A DNA stretch of 64,000 nt from Pseudarthrobacter sp. ATCC 49987 (GTDB lineage: Bacteria; Actinomycetota; Actinomycetes; Actinomycetales; Micrococcaceae), in assembly GCF_009928425.1 (NCBI RefSeq), contig NZ_JAABNS010000001.1, positions 992,001 through 1,056,000 on the forward strand, given 5' to 3'. Both the position numbers and the translations under genes were made by a program. The notes below the pieces were generated by a model. That model was not told the origin of the DNA. It made no database searches and saw only the letters and a list, made by a program, of their open reading frames with translations. Positions 40,110 to 52,045 of this stretch are shown here, one piece after another (position 1 is the stretch's first letter; every line of letters begins with the position of its first letter).

Positions 40110-40547
40110 TCACGACTGGGCCTCGGACTTGATCTTGTCGACAGCCTGATTGAAGCCGCCGCTGGTCAGCGAGGATCCGGCCACTTTGGAGACCTTGATC
40201 TCGTCGAGCCTCTTGCCGACGATCTGGGACTTGATGCCGCCGGCGAATTCGCCCTGGAACTTCCTGGTGTTGGGGTTGGACGGGTGCTGGGTGATCTGGA
40301 CATCGGACACTGCGCCACCGGCAAGTGTCAGGGTCACGCCCACCGTCTCAGTGCCGTTCGGCGAGACATAGTTGCCGTCCGCGCTGAAGGTGCCGTCTTT
40401 GTAGGCGGCGGTGCCCGCGGCAGCTGAGGGTGCCGCCCCGGTTGCCTGGGCGCCGGCGGCCTGTCCGGGCGCGCAACCGGCCGCGGATCCGGCCAGGGAG
40501 AGTCCGGCGATGCCGGTGACGACGCTTTTTCGGAAAGTGGTGTTCAT
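40110..40547 (-). CDS. FMN-binding domain lipoprotein
   Basis: 145 residues. The signal peptide ends in SLAGSAAGC, a weak lipobox with Cys near 25, so the protein is probably anchored outside the membrane. The FMN_bind domain (about 52-143) ends in VAGSSLTSGGFNQAV, which fits the Ser/Thr flavinylation motif recognised by ApbE in NqrC/RnfG-type proteins. It leads the operon with apbE and the RnfD-FNR fusion and would be the outer electron carrier of that system. Confidence 0.85.
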   Translation of the reverse strand: MNTTFRKSVVTGIAGLSLAGSAAGCAPGQAAGAQATGAAPSAAAGTAAYKDGTFSADGNYVSPNGTETVGVTLTLAGGAVSDVQITQHPSNPNTRKFQGEFAGGIKSQIVGKRLDEIKVSKVAGSSLTSGGFNQAVDKIKSEAQS

Positions 40548-40722
40548 GCGGCGGCTCGTTTTCTGTAGCGGCGGTCGGAGGAAGGAGCGACTGGCGGCTG
40601 TGACCCGCGGGCGGGGCCCGGAGCAGCCACTCCAATGACGACGTTGAAATCAGCGTAGTGGTTCATCCTGTGACCCGGCTGTCATGACGGACGCCAAATT
40701 CCGCCACACTGCGGGCCCCCGG

Positions 40723-40728
40723 TAGGCT
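40723..40728 (+). promoter_or_regulatory. -10 box of a leaderless argS
   Basis: TAGGCT is followed by six bases (GGAACT) and GTG 40735, with no ribosome binding site, so argS mRNA should start at the GTG. Confidence 0.6.
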
Positions 40729-40734
40729 GGAACT

Positions 40735-42399
40735 GTGACCCCTGAAGAACTCTCCCTCGCCATATCCGCCTGCCTGAAGGACGCCGTCGCCGCCGGTGAA
40801 ATCGGGCTTTCCGCATCCGATGTCCCGGATGAGGTGCGTGTTGAGCGGCCGAAGAACCGGGACCACGGCGACTGGGCCACCAACATTGCCCTCCAGCTGG
40901 CCAAGACCGCGGGCACCAATCCGCGCGAGTTTGCCTCCGTCCTGCGTGCCCGGCTGAAGTCCATCGACGGGGTGTCCGCCGTCGACATCGCCGGACCGGG
41001 GTTCCTGAACATCACCGTTGACGCCGCCGCCGCGGGCGCCCTGGCCAAAGCCATCGTCGAGGCGGGCCCGGACTATGGCACCAACACGGCGCTCGCAGGC
41101 CACACGGTCAATATGGAATTCGTCTCGGCCAACCCCACCGGCCCGCTGCACATCGGCCACACCCGCTGGGCCGCCCTGGGCGACGCGATCGCCCGCGTCC
41201 TCCGGGCTTCAGGTGCCGACGTCACGGCCGAGTACTACATCAATGACGCCGGCTCGCAGATGAACGTTTTCGCCAACTCCGTGCTCTCCCGGCTGCACGG
41301 CCGCGGGGTGCCCGAGGGCGGTTACCCCGGCGAGTACATCGCGGATCTCGGCCACGAGGTGCTGACCCAGCACCCGGACATCCGCGAGCTGACCGATGCC
41401 GCCGCGCTGCCGGTGATCCGTGGCGCGGCGTACAAGGCACAGCTGCACGACATCAAACGCACCCTGGCAGAGTTCGGCGTCGCATTCGATGTCTACTTCT
41501 CCGAGCAGGAACTCCACGACGCCGGCGCGATCGAGGACGCCGTCGCGCGGCTCCGGGAACAGGGCCACGTGTACGACGACGGGGGCGCGGTCTGGCTGCG
41601 CACCACCGACTTCGGTGACGACAAGGACCGCGTGATGATCCGGGCGAACGGCGAGCCGACGTACTTCGCCGCCGACGCCGCCTACTACCTGTCCAAGAAG
41701 GACCGCGGCTACACCGAGAAGATCTACCTGCTCGGCGCCGACCACCACGGCTACATCAACCGGCTCAAGGCCATTGCCGCCGCCGCCGGGGATGATCCCG
41801 AGGTCAACATCGAGGTCCTGATCGGCCAGCTGGTCTCCGTCAACGGCGCCAAGCTGTCCAAGCGCGCCGGCAACATCATCGAGCTCAAGGATCTCATCTC
41901 CTGGCTGGGCAAGGACGCGGTCCGCTACTCGCTGGCGCGCTTCCCGGCCGATTCGCCGCTGACCCTGGACCCGGAACTGCTGAAGAAGCACAGCAACGAG
42001 AACCCGGTGTTCTACGTCCAGTACGCGCACGCCCGTTCCCGCGGCACGGCCCGCAACGCTGTTGCCGCCGGTGTGGAGCGCCGCGTGGACGGGAAAGACT
42101 GCTTCGAGGCATCCCTGCTGGAGCATGCGACCGAGAACGAACTGCTCTCCCACCTCGGCAGCTACCCATCGATTGTGGCCCGGGCGGCTGAACTGCGCGA
42201 GCCGCACCGGGTGGCCCGCCACCTCGAGGTCATCGCCGGCGCCTACCACCGGTGGTATGACGCCTGCCGTGTGGCGCCGCAGGGCGACGAACCGATCACC
42301 GATCTCAACCGCACCCGGCTGTGGCTCAACGACGCCACAAGCCAGGTGCTGGCCAACGGACTGGAACTGCTGGGCGTCTCGGCGCCGGAACGGATGTAA
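40735..42399 (+). CDS. argS: Arginyl-tRNA synthetase
   Basis: 554 residues. Class I motifs are HIGH in NPTGPLHIGHTRW (near 138-146) and the KMSKS variant KLSKRAG (near 372). The N-terminal Add-1 domain (1-105) and C-terminal DALR anticodon-binding domain (about 430-554) complete the fold. The start is GTG, probably leaderless. It heads argS-lysA-hom-thrC-thrB, an order known from corynebacteria and related actinobacteria, where argS-lysA forms an operon. Confidence 0.96.
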   Translation: MTPEELSLAISACLKDAVAAGEIGLSASDVPDEVRVERPKNRDHGDWATNIALQLAKTAGTNPREFASVLRARLKSIDGVSAVDIAGPGFLNITVDAAAAGALAKAIVEAGPDYGTNTALAGHTVNMEFVSANPTGPLHIGHTRWAALGDAIARVLRASGADVTAEYYINDAGSQMNVFANSVLSRLHGRGVPEGGYPGEYIADLGHEVLTQHPDIRELTDAAALPVIRGAAYKAQLHDIKRTLAEFGVAFDVYFSEQELHDAGAIEDAVARLREQGHVYDDGGAVWLRTTDFGDDKDRVMIRANGEPTYFAADAAYYLSKKDRGYTEKIYLLGADHHGYINRLKAIAAAAGDDPEVNIEVLIGQLVSVNGAKLSKRAGNIIELKDLISWLGKDAVRYSLARFPADSPLTLDPELLKKHSNENPVFYVQYAHARSRGTARNAVAAGVERRVDGKDCFEASLLEHATENELLSHLGSYPSIVARAAELREPHRVARHLEVIAGAYHRWYDACRVAPQGDEPITDLNRTRLWLNDATSQVLANGLELLGVSAPERM

Positions 42400-42404
42400 C
42401 CGCC

Positions 42405-43889
42405 ATGACCACGAACCCGTCCACCACTGCCGGTGCGCCCTCCCCGCTGGCGCCGGAATGGCTTGCCGTGCCCGCTGACCTCAACGCCCTGCACGAACCG
42501 ATGTGGGCCGGCGGTGTCGCCCGGAACGACGCCGGCGAACTCACCATCGACGGGCTGGCAGTCAGCGAACTCCAGCGCCAGTACGGCACGCCCCTGTTTG
42601 TGCTGAGCGAGAACGACTTCCGCGCCAGGGCCCGGGCCTTCTCCGATGCCTTCAATGACGCCTTCGCTGACATCTGCGGGGGAGTGGATGTCTACTACGC
42701 CGGCAAATCCTTCCTGTGCACCGCAGTGGTCCGCTGGGTGGAGGAAGAGGGACTGCGGCTGGACACGGCCTCCGGCGGGGAACTCGCCGTCGCGGCCCGC
42801 GCCGGCATTCCCGGCGCCGACGTCGCGCTCCACGGCAACAACAAGTCCGACGCCGAGATCCACCGCGCCCTGGACATGAAACTCGGCCGGATCGTGGTGG
42901 ACAGCATTGCCGAGCTCGAACGCGTCGCCAGGATCGCCGAAAACCGCGGCGAAACCGCCAAGGTCATGCTGCGGCTGACCCCGGGCGTGCACGCCCACAC
43001 CCATGAATTCATCGCCACCGCCCACGAGGACCAGAAGTTCGGCCTCTCCATGGCCGGGGACTCCACCGAGCAGGCCGGGCTGTCAGCGGCCGAGGAGGCC
43101 GTGGCCGCGGCGTCTGCCTACCCCGGCATTGAACTGCTGGGCCTGCACTGCCACATCGGTTCGCAGATCTTCGAGCCGGACGGCTTCGCCCTTGCCGCGG
43201 AGAAGCTGCTGGACTTCCTCGCCGCGATGCAGGCCAAGTACTCGATTGTGCTCCCCGAACTGGACCTCGGCGGTGGCTACGGCATCGCCTACACGCCCGT
43301 GGACACCCCGCGGCCGGCCGCTGAAATCGCCCAGGCGATGGCCGCCGTCGTCCGCACCAAATGCGCGGAGCTGGGCATTTCCGCCCCGCGGATTTCGATC
43401 GAACCGGGCCGGGCGATCGTCGGCAGCACCACCTTCACGCTCTACGAGGTGGGCACGTTGAAGACGGTCCGGGTCGATGCCCCGGGCGCCGGCGAAGCAG
43501 GCGGAGCCGGCAAAATCGTTACGTACCCGCGCCGGTATGTGTCAGTGGACGGCGGGATGAGCGATAACCCCCGTCCGGTGCTGTACGACGCGGATTACTC
43601 GGCAATTCTGGCCTCACGGGCGTCGGCCGCGGCCCCGCAGCTGTCCCGAGTAGTGGGCAAACATTGCGAGAGCGGCGACATAGTTGTTAGAGATGTATAT
43701 CTGCCCGAGGACGTGGCAGCCGGTGATCTGCTCGCTGTACCGGGGACCGGCGCCTACTGCTGGGCCCTGTCAAGCAACTACAACTATCTGGCCCGGCCGG
43801 GCGTTGTCGCTGTGCGCGATGGATCTGCCCGGCTGATTGTCCGCGGGGAAACCGAAGAAGATCTGCTCAACCGCGACATGGGAGTCTGA
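42405..43889 (+). CDS. lysA: Diaminopimelate decarboxylase
   Basis: 494 residues from ATG 42405, six bases after the argS stop. The PLP lysine is in VDVYYAGKSFLC (near 104), the phosphate region is GLHCHIGSQIF and DLGGGYGIAYT, and EPGRAIVG is conserved. The enzyme removes CO2 from meso-diaminopimelate in the last step of lysine synthesis. The N-terminus has about 20 extra residues before the typical start of the fold. It ends directly before hom. Confidence 0.95.
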   Translation: MTTNPSTTAGAPSPLAPEWLAVPADLNALHEPMWAGGVARNDAGELTIDGLAVSELQRQYGTPLFVLSENDFRARARAFSDAFNDAFADICGGVDVYYAGKSFLCTAVVRWVEEEGLRLDTASGGELAVAARAGIPGADVALHGNNKSDAEIHRALDMKLGRIVVDSIAELERVARIAENRGETAKVMLRLTPGVHAHTHEFIATAHEDQKFGLSMAGDSTEQAGLSAAEEAVAAASAYPGIELLGLHCHIGSQIFEPDGFALAAEKLLDFLAAMQAKYSIVLPELDLGGGYGIAYTPVDTPRPAAEIAQAMAAVVRTKCAELGISAPRISIEPGRAIVGSTTFTLYEVGTLKTVRVDAPGAGEAGGAGKIVTYPRRYVSVDGGMSDNPRPVLYDADYSAILASRASAAAPQLSRVVGKHCESGDIVVRDVYLPEDVAAGDLLAVPGTGAYCWALSSNYNYLARPGVVAVRDGSARLIVRGETEEDLLNRDMGV

Positions 43890-45218
43890 ATGACCGAATT
43901 GCGAACCCTGAAAGTAGCCCTGCTGGGCTGTGGCAACGTCGGGGCCCAGGTTGCGCGGATTCTCCTTGACGACGCCGACATGCTGGCATCGCGTGCCGGC
44001 GCCCGCCTGGAGCTGGTCGGCATCGCCGTGCGCAACCTCGGCGCCCCCCGGGAGGTTGAACTGCCGCGCGCGCTGTTCACCACCGACGCCGAGACACTGG
44101 TCAAGGACGCGGACCTGGTGATCGAGCTGATGGGCGGCATCGAACCCGCCCGGACCCTGATCCTGACCGCCATCCGCAACGGCGCCTGCGTGGTCACCGG
44201 CAACAAGGCGCTCGTCGCCAAAGACGGCCCGACCCTGCACGAGGAAGCGGACAAGGCCGGCGTCCAGCTGTCCTACGAGGCCGCCGTCGCCGGCGCGATC
44301 CCGATCCTGCGGCCCATCCGGGACAGTCTCTCCGGGGACCGGATCACCCGGGTGCTCGGCATCGTCAACGGCACCACCAACTTCATCCTGGACCAGATGG
44401 ATTCCACCGGGGCGCAGTTCGCCGACGCCCTGGCCGAGGCCCAGCGCCTTGGCTACGCGGAAGCCGACCCCACCGCCGACGTCGAGGGTTACGACGCCGC
44501 GTCCAAGGCCGCGATCCTTGCCTCCCTGTCCTTCCACACCCGTTTCTCCCTGGACGATGTCTACTGCGAAGGCATCAGCGCCGTCACTGCAGCGGACATC
44601 GCCGCAGCGAAGGACGCAGGCTTCGTCATCAAGCTGCTGGCAATCGCCGAGAAGCTGGGGGCCACAGGCACGGAAACAGGCGCCGGCACCGGAGTCTCTG
44701 TCCGCGTGCACCCGACCTTGCTGCCGCGCGAACACCCGCTGGCTGCCGTGCGCGGCGCGTTCAACGCCGTCTTCATCGAGGCGGAAAACGCCGGCGAGCT
44801 GATGTTCTATGGCCAGGGCGCCGGCGGCAAACCGACCGCGTCCGCCGTCATGGGCGACCTCATCTCCGCTGCCCGCAGCATCGTCCTGGGCGGCCCGGGC
44901 CGCGCTGAGACCACGACAGGGCAGGTGTCCGCACTTCCCATCAGTGCCGCGGTTACCAGCTACTACATCGGCCTCGACGTCGCGGACCAGCCCGGCGTCC
45001 TGGCCCGGATCGCCCAGCTCTTCGCCGAGCACGGCGTCTCCATTGAAATCATGCGGCAGACCATCCACCGCGATGCTGATTCCAACGTCGAATCGGCGGA
45101 ACTCCGGATTGTCACCCACCGCGCAAGCGAGGCTGCACTGGCAGCCACCGTCGAGGCCGTCAAGGGCCTGGACGTCATCAATTCCGTTACATCCGTACTC
45201 CGGGTAGAAGGAGTCTAA
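43890..45218 (+). CDS. hom: Homoserine dehydrogenase
   Basis: 442 residues. The NAD(P) motif is LLGCGNVGAQVARIL (about 10-25); the catalytic region includes NGTTNFILDQMDSTG, with Lys in NKALVAK; a C-terminal ACT domain (about 355-430, YYIGLDVADQPGVLARIA) gives threonine feedback control. The enzyme reduces aspartate semialdehyde to homoserine. The start follows the lysA stop without a gap, and the next gene starts right after its stop. Confidence 0.96.
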   Translation: MTELRTLKVALLGCGNVGAQVARILLDDADMLASRAGARLELVGIAVRNLGAPREVELPRALFTTDAETLVKDADLVIELMGGIEPARTLILTAIRNGACVVTGNKALVAKDGPTLHEEADKAGVQLSYEAAVAGAIPILRPIRDSLSGDRITRVLGIVNGTTNFILDQMDSTGAQFADALAEAQRLGYAEADPTADVEGYDAASKAAILASLSFHTRFSLDDVYCEGISAVTAADIAAAKDAGFVIKLLAIAEKLGATGTETGAGTGVSVRVHPTLLPREHPLAAVRGAFNAVFIEAENAGELMFYGQGAGGKPTASAVMGDLISAARSIVLGGPGRAETTTGQVSALPISAAVTSYYIGLDVADQPGVLARIAQLFAEHGVSIEIMRQTIHRDADSNVESAELRIVTHRASEAALAATVEAVKGLDVINSVTSVLRVEGV

Positions 45219-46325
45219 GTGGCTCACCAATGGCGCGGCGTCATCCGCGAATACGCTGAACGTCTGCCCGTCACCGAGGCAACGAAGGTCATCACCCTGG
45301 GGGAGGGCGGCACCCCGCTCGTTTACGCGCAGCAGCTGTCAGCGCTCACCGGCAGTGATGTCTACCTCAAGGTCGAAGGCATGAACCCGACCGGTTCCTT
45401 CAAGGACCGCGGCATGACCATGGCCATGACGGCCGCAGTCGCCGCCGGCGCCAAGGCCGTAGTGTGCGCCTCCACGGGCAACACCTCCGCCTCCGCCGCC
45501 GCCTATGCCACTGCAGCCGGCCTGAAATGCGTGGTGCTGGTGCCCGAAGGAAAGATCTCGATGGGCAAGCTGAGCCAGGCGATCGCGCACGGCGCCACCC
45601 TGCTGCAGGTCGACGGCAACTTCGACGACTGCCTCGACATCGCCCGCAAGCTGGGGGAGTCCTACCCGGTGTTCCTGGTCAACTCCGTCAACCCGGCCCG
45701 GATCGAGGGCCAGAAGACCGGAGCGTTCGAAGTGGTCGACTGGCTCGGCGACGCCCCGGACTTCCATGTGCTCCCGGTTGGCAACGCGGGCAACATCACC
45801 GCGTACTGGAAGGGCTACAAGGAATACTGCGCGCCCTTCGAGTCCGCCACTGCCGGCACACTGCCCGCAGTGTCCACCAGGACCCCGGTCATGTGGGGCT
45901 TCCAGGCCGCCGGTGCGGCACCGTTCGTCGCGGGCCACCCCATCACGGAGCCCGACACGATCGCGACCGCCATCCGGATCGGCAACCCCGCATCGTGGGA
46001 CTCCGCCATCGCAGCCCGCCACGAGTCCGGCGGCGTGATCGAAGCCGTCACTGATGAGGAAATCCTGTCCGCCCACCGCTGGCTGTCCGCCCGTGAAGGC
46101 GTCTTCGTCGAACCGGGTTCGGCCGCCGGCGTGGCAGGCCTGATCAAGAAGCATGCGGCCGGCGAAGTTCCGGCCGGCAAGACGATCGTCATCACGGTCA
46201 CCGGCCATGGCCTCAAGGATCCGCAGTGGGCACTCCGCACCGAGGACGGCAGCGAAGTGCAGCCCGTCAAGGTCTCCAATGACGTGGTGACCGTGGCCAC
46301 GGCCCTGGGACTGGAAGAAAAGTAA
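45219..46325 (+). CDS. thrC: Threonine synthase
   Basis: 368 residues from GTG 45219. The PLP lysine is in [15 protein letters not shown] (near 59), followed by [15 protein letters not shown] and the glycine-rich loop [15 protein letters not shown]. It converts O-phosphohomoserine to threonine. It is placed between hom and thrB, with start and stop almost joined to both, so the three form one translational unit. Confidence 0.96.
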   Translation: MAHQWRGVIREYAERLPVTEATKVITLGEGGTPLVYAQQLSALTGSDVYLKVEGMNPTGSFKDRGMTMAMTAAVAAGAKAVVCASTGNTSASAAAYATAAGLKCVVLVPEGKISMGKLSQAIAHGATLLQVDGNFDDCLDIARKLGESYPVFLVNSVNPARIEGQKTGAFEVVDWLGDAPDFHVLPVGNAGNITAYWKGYKEYCAPFESATAGTLPAVSTRTPVMWGFQAAGAAPFVAGHPITEPDTIATAIRIGNPASWDSAIAARHESGGVIEAVTDEEILSAHRWLSAREGVFVEPGSAAGVAGLIKKHAAGEVPAGKTIVITVTGHGLKDPQWALRTEDGSEVQPVKVSNDVVTVATALGLEEK

Positions 46326-46327
46326 CC

Positions 46328-47314
46328 GTGGAAACCACCCTCACCGTCCCGGCCGAGTCCGCCGCCGACACGCCGGCGGTTCCGGCCGGTCAGCTCGTGA
46401 CGGTCCGTGTGCCGGCGACGAGCGCGAACCTTGGCCCCGGCTACGACAGCCTTGGCCTGGCGCTGACGCTGTTCGACACCCTGACGGTGGAAACCCTGGA
46501 CAGCGGCGAGCTGGAATTCGAACTCAGCGGGGAGGGTGCGGAATCCCTTCCCCGCGATGCCAGCCACCTGGTGGTCAAGGCCATCACGGAGGCACTGCAC
46601 CGCCTGGGCTTCCGGCACGACGGCCTGAGGATCACGGCAGACAATGTCAATCCGCACGGCCGCGGGCTCGGCTCCTCGGCCTGCGCCGTCGTGGCCGCGG
46701 TGACCGCCGCCAATGCCCTGGTCCCCGTAGCGTCGCGCCGGGGCAAGGACTGGGTCCTGCAGCTCACAAGCGAGATGGAAGGCCACCCGGACAACGTCGC
46801 ACCGGCTATTTTCGGCGGACTGGCCTTGTCATGGCAGGACAGTGACCAGTACAGCAGCACGTGCGCGACTGTCGCCTCCACGGTCATTCCCGTGGTCGCC
46901 GTGCCGGACTTTGAACTGTCCACCGAAGCCGCGCGTGCGCTGCTGCCCGCCTCGGTGGGCCACCACGCCGCGGCCATGAACTCGGGACGTGCGGCCCTGC
47001 TGATCCTTGCGCTCACGCAGAAGCCGGAACTCCTGCTCGCCGGCACCGAGGACTACCTGCACCAGAGCTACCGCGCGGATGCCATGCGGCCCAGCGCCGA
47101 CCTGATCTCGGCCCTGCGACGGGCAGGCTTCGCCGCCGTCGTCTCAGGGGCCGGCCCCACCGTGCTTGTCCTGGCCAACGGAGAGGCCCAGGCGGAAGCC
47201 GCCGCGGAGTTCATCGGCGCCTTCACGTCCGGCAACACGCCGGACGTGGGCTGGCGTGTGATGAAGCTGGCTGTGGACGTTGAAGGTGCTAAAGTGGAAG
47301 TGCACCGGCGGTAA
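46328..47314 (+). CDS. thrB: Homoserine kinase
   Basis: 328 residues from GTG 46328, of the GHMP kinase family. Motif 1 is PATSANLGPGYDSLGLAL, the ATP-binding motif is NPHGRGLGSSACAVVAAV (near 110-125), and motif 3 is VVSGAGPTVLVLA (near 275). It makes O-phosphohomoserine for ThrC. It ends the threonine cluster. Confidence 0.96.
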   Translation: METTLTVPAESAADTPAVPAGQLVTVRVPATSANLGPGYDSLGLALTLFDTLTVETLDSGELEFELSGEGAESLPRDASHLVVKAITEALHRLGFRHDGLRITADNVNPHGRGLGSSACAVVAAVTAANALVPVASRRGKDWVLQLTSEMEGHPDNVAPAIFGGLALSWQDSDQYSSTCATVASTVIPVVAVPDFELSTEAARALLPASVGHHAAAMNSGRAALLILALTQKPELLLAGTEDYLHQSYRADAMRPSADLISALRRAGFAAVVSGAGPTVLVLANGEAQAEAAAEFIGAFTSGNTPDVGWRVMKLAVDVEGAKVEVHRR

Positions 47315-47642
47315 CCACGCAGGCGGTATTTCATTTACCGTTCAAAAGACCGCGATGTTGGCCTAGTTGCCTCTCTCTCATCTTTCACTGCGCAATATTT
47401 TCCGGTGCCACCTGCTTTCGGTCTGACGCAGGAATTCGCAGAAAAAAATCTCTGCACCCCTGAAAAGTCAGCCCGCCGTTCCTTGTTTGTCCGGAACGCG
47501 CCAGGCGTTGCATTATCCGGCCGTGCCGGCCAATATCCATCCGGCAAGGCCGAAATCCCGGCTGCATCTCTGAACTGCAGCCCAGATCAAATCATCGCGT
47601 CCAGCTCCTAGCCTGGACGCCGTCGAGGGGGAAGGATCCTTC
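47315..47642 (+). other. Long leader region of rho
   Basis: 328 bases without a gene and lower in GC than its surroundings. TTGTCC and CATTAT 18 bases apart (near 47489-47518) may be a promoter. GGCTGCA (47560-47566) and TGCAGCC (47576-47582) form a hairpin. A GGGGGAAGG site precedes GTG 47643. A C-rich, G-poor stretch (CTCTCTCTCATC, near 47370-47382) could be a Rho-binding region for autogenous control; this is inference. Confidence 0.45.
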
Positions 47643-49838
<2,196 letters not shown>

Positions 49839-49878
49839 CTGCTCCAACCGCTAGATTCTGGCGGTCCCGCGCGCTAAC

Positions 49879-49949
49879 GCCGCACGGATTTTCCGCCCCC
49901 GCCCCTCCGCCGGCCCGAAGCCACTCCCGGGGCGGAAAATCCGTGCGGC
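49879..49949. repeat. Long perfect inverted repeat between rho and prfA
   Basis: A 21-base arm (49879-49899, starting GCCGCACGGATTTTCC) is exactly complementary to 49929-49949, with a 29-base loop. TAACG before and CGTTA shortly after extend the pairing past a small bulge. It can act as the rho terminator, although no T tract follows; a REP-like mobile palindrome is an alternative. Confidence 0.85.
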
Positions 49950-50029
49950 TTCGTCGTTAAGTCGCCAGCCGCGGTCCAGTTTTGATGTCGTAACTAGACT
50001 TGGTTCCAAGTCGAAAGAGGTTTGTGAAA

Positions 50030-51103
50030 ATGTTTGAGTCCGTACAGGGCCTGTTGGATGAGCATGATGCCATCCAGGCGCAGCTTGGGGATCCTGCTGT
50101 TTATGCTGACCAGAAGCTCGCCCGGAAGCTGGGGCGGCGGTCTGCCCAGCTGAACGGCATTGTCGAGGCTTACCATGCCTGGCACGGCATCCAGGATGAC
50201 CTTGCCGCGGCCAAGGAAATGGCGGACGAGGACCCGGAATTTGCTGCGGAGGTGCCTGTGCTGGAGGCTGCGCTGGAGACGGCTGCGGCCAAGCTTCGCC
50301 GGCTCCTGATCCCGCGGGACCCGGACGACGCCCGCAACGTGATCCTCGAGGTCAAGGGCGGTGAGGGCGGCGACGAGGCTGCCCTGTTCGCGGCCGACCT
50401 GCTGCGGATGTACACCCGGTACGCGGAATCCCGGGGCTGGAAGACCGAGATGATTTCCGCCAATGAGTCGGACCTGGGCGGCTACAAGGACGTCCAGGTT
50501 GCCATCAAGGGCAACTCGAACGATCCGGCCGAGGGCGTGTACGCGCGGCTCAAGTTCGAGGGCGGCGTGCACCGTGTGCAGCGCGTTCCCGTGACGGAAT
50601 CCCAGGGCCGCATCCACACCTCGGCTGCCGGCGTGCTGGTGCTTCCGGAAGTGGACGAGCCCGAAGAACTCGAAATCAGCCAGAACGATCTCAAGATCGA
50701 CGTCTACCGTTCCTCCGGCCCCGGCGGCCAGTCCGTGAACACCACCGACTCCGCCGTCCGGATCACCCACCTTCCCACCGGCATCGTGGTGGCCATGCAG
50801 AACGAGAAGTCGCAGCTGCAGAACCGTGAGGCGGGCATGCGCGTCCTGCGCGCCCGCATCCTGGCGCACCAGCAGGAACAGATCGACGCCGAGAACTCCG
50901 CCCAGCGCAAGTCGCAGATCCGCACCATGGACCGCTCGGAGCGCATCCGGACCTACAACTACCCGGAAAACCGGATCGCGGACCACCGCACCGGCTACAA
51001 GGCCTACAACCTGGACCAGGTCATGAACGGCGACCTGGAGCCGGTCATCCAGTCGGCCATCGAGATGGACGAACAGGCCCGCCTCGACGCTATCGGCGAC
51101 TAG
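50030..51103 (+). CDS. prfA: Peptide chain release factor 1
   Basis: 357 residues from ATG 50030 (AAAGAGG nine bases upstream). The GGQ motif in [18 protein letters not shown] (near 232) triggers peptide release, and the segment after [13 protein letters not shown] [19 protein letters not shown] is typical of class I factors; RF1 rather than RF2 is supported by the length and by prmC next door. It reads UAA and UAG. TAGACT at 49995-50000 is a candidate -10 box. Confidence 0.95.
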   Translation: MFESVQGLLDEHDAIQAQLGDPAVYADQKLARKLGRRSAQLNGIVEAYHAWHGIQDDLAAAKEMADEDPEFAAEVPVLEAALETAAAKLRRLLIPRDPDDARNVILEVKGGEGGDEAALFAADLLRMYTRYAESRGWKTEMISANESDLGGYKDVQVAIKGNSNDPAEGVYARLKFEGGVHRVQRVPVTESQGRIHTSAAGVLVLPEVDEPEELEISQNDLKIDVYRSSGPGGQSVNTTDSAVRITHLPTGIVVAMQNEKSQLQNREAGMRVLRARILAHQQEQIDAENSAQRKSQIRTMDRSERIRTYNYPENRIADHRTGYKAYNLDQVMNGDLEPVIQSAIEMDEQARLDAIGD

Positions 51104-51119
51104 TCCGGACCGCGCTTTG

Positions 51120-52004
51120 ATGACAGAACGAACCGGGCTGAGCCTCGCGGACGCGGTCCGCGAGGCAACTGCCGTCCTGGCCGCCGCGGGGGTCCCGAGC
51201 CCGAGGGCCGACGCCGAACTCCTCGCGGAGCACCTGCTCGGCGTCGGGCTCGGCCGGCTCCGCGCCCTGATGCTGGGGGACACCCCAGCACCGGACGGCT
51301 ACGGGGAACTCATCGCCGAGCGGGCCCAGCGCATTCCGCTGCAGCACATCACCGGTGTCGCGCACTTCCGTTACCTGGAACTGGCGGTCGGGCCGGGGGT
51401 CTTCATTCCCCGCCCGGAAACCGAATCCGTGGTGCAGCTGGTGATTGACTGGCTTGGCGACCGGAAGCGCCTGCAGGGCCTGGCGCGCCCCAAAGTCGTG
51501 GACCTTGGCACCGGTTCCGGCGCCATCGCCGGCTCGATCGCGCACGAGGTCCCCGGTGCGGAAGTCCATGCGGTGGAGTACAGCGAATTCGCCCATGCCT
51601 GGGCGGCGAAAAACTTGGCTTCTCTTGGCGTCCACCTCATCCGCGGCGATCTCCGCGACGCGCTGCCCGAACACAACGGCACCTTCGACGTCGTCGTCTC
51701 CAACCCGCCCTACATTCCGGCCGAAGCTGTCCCCAACGAACCCGAAGTGGCCCTGCACGATCCTCCCGAGGCGCTGTACGGCGGGGGAGCGGACGGCATG
51801 GAGCTGCCGACGGCGGCAGCGGCCTCCGCCGCCAGGCTGCTGGTCCCCGGCGGCTACTTCGTGATGGAACACGCCGAAGTCCAGGCCGGCTGGATCGCAT
51901 CGATGCTGGAGCGCTCCGGGCTCTGGACCGGGGTGGCCACCCATCGTGACCTTAACGGCAGGGACCGGGCCACCAGCACCGTCCTCGCCGACCCGGCTGC
52001 CTGA
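51120..52004 (+). CDS. prmC: Release factor glutamine N5-methyltransferase
   Basis: 294 residues from ATG 51120. The SAM-binding motif is VVDLGTGSGAIAGSIA (near 128-143) and the catalytic motif NPPYIP near 200. PrmC methylates the glutamine of the GGQ motif in RF1 and RF2. The N-terminal helical domain (1-90) recognises the release factor. It lies 16 bases after prfA. Confidence 0.94.
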   Translation: MTERTGLSLADAVREATAVLAAAGVPSPRADAELLAEHLLGVGLGRLRALMLGDTPAPDGYGELIAERAQRIPLQHITGVAHFRYLELAVGPGVFIPRPETESVVQLVIDWLGDRKRLQGLARPKVVDLGTGSGAIAGSIAHEVPGAEVHAVEYSEFAHAWAAKNLASLGVHLIRGDLRDALPEHNGTFDVVVSNPPYIPAEAVPNEPEVALHDPPEALYGGGADGMELPTAAAASAARLLVPGGYFVMEHAEVQAGWIASMLERSGLWTGVATHRDLNGRDRATSTVLADPAA

Positions 52005-52045
52005 TGGTAACCGGGCAACACTCTCTGTGATGAAAGAATAGGCCA

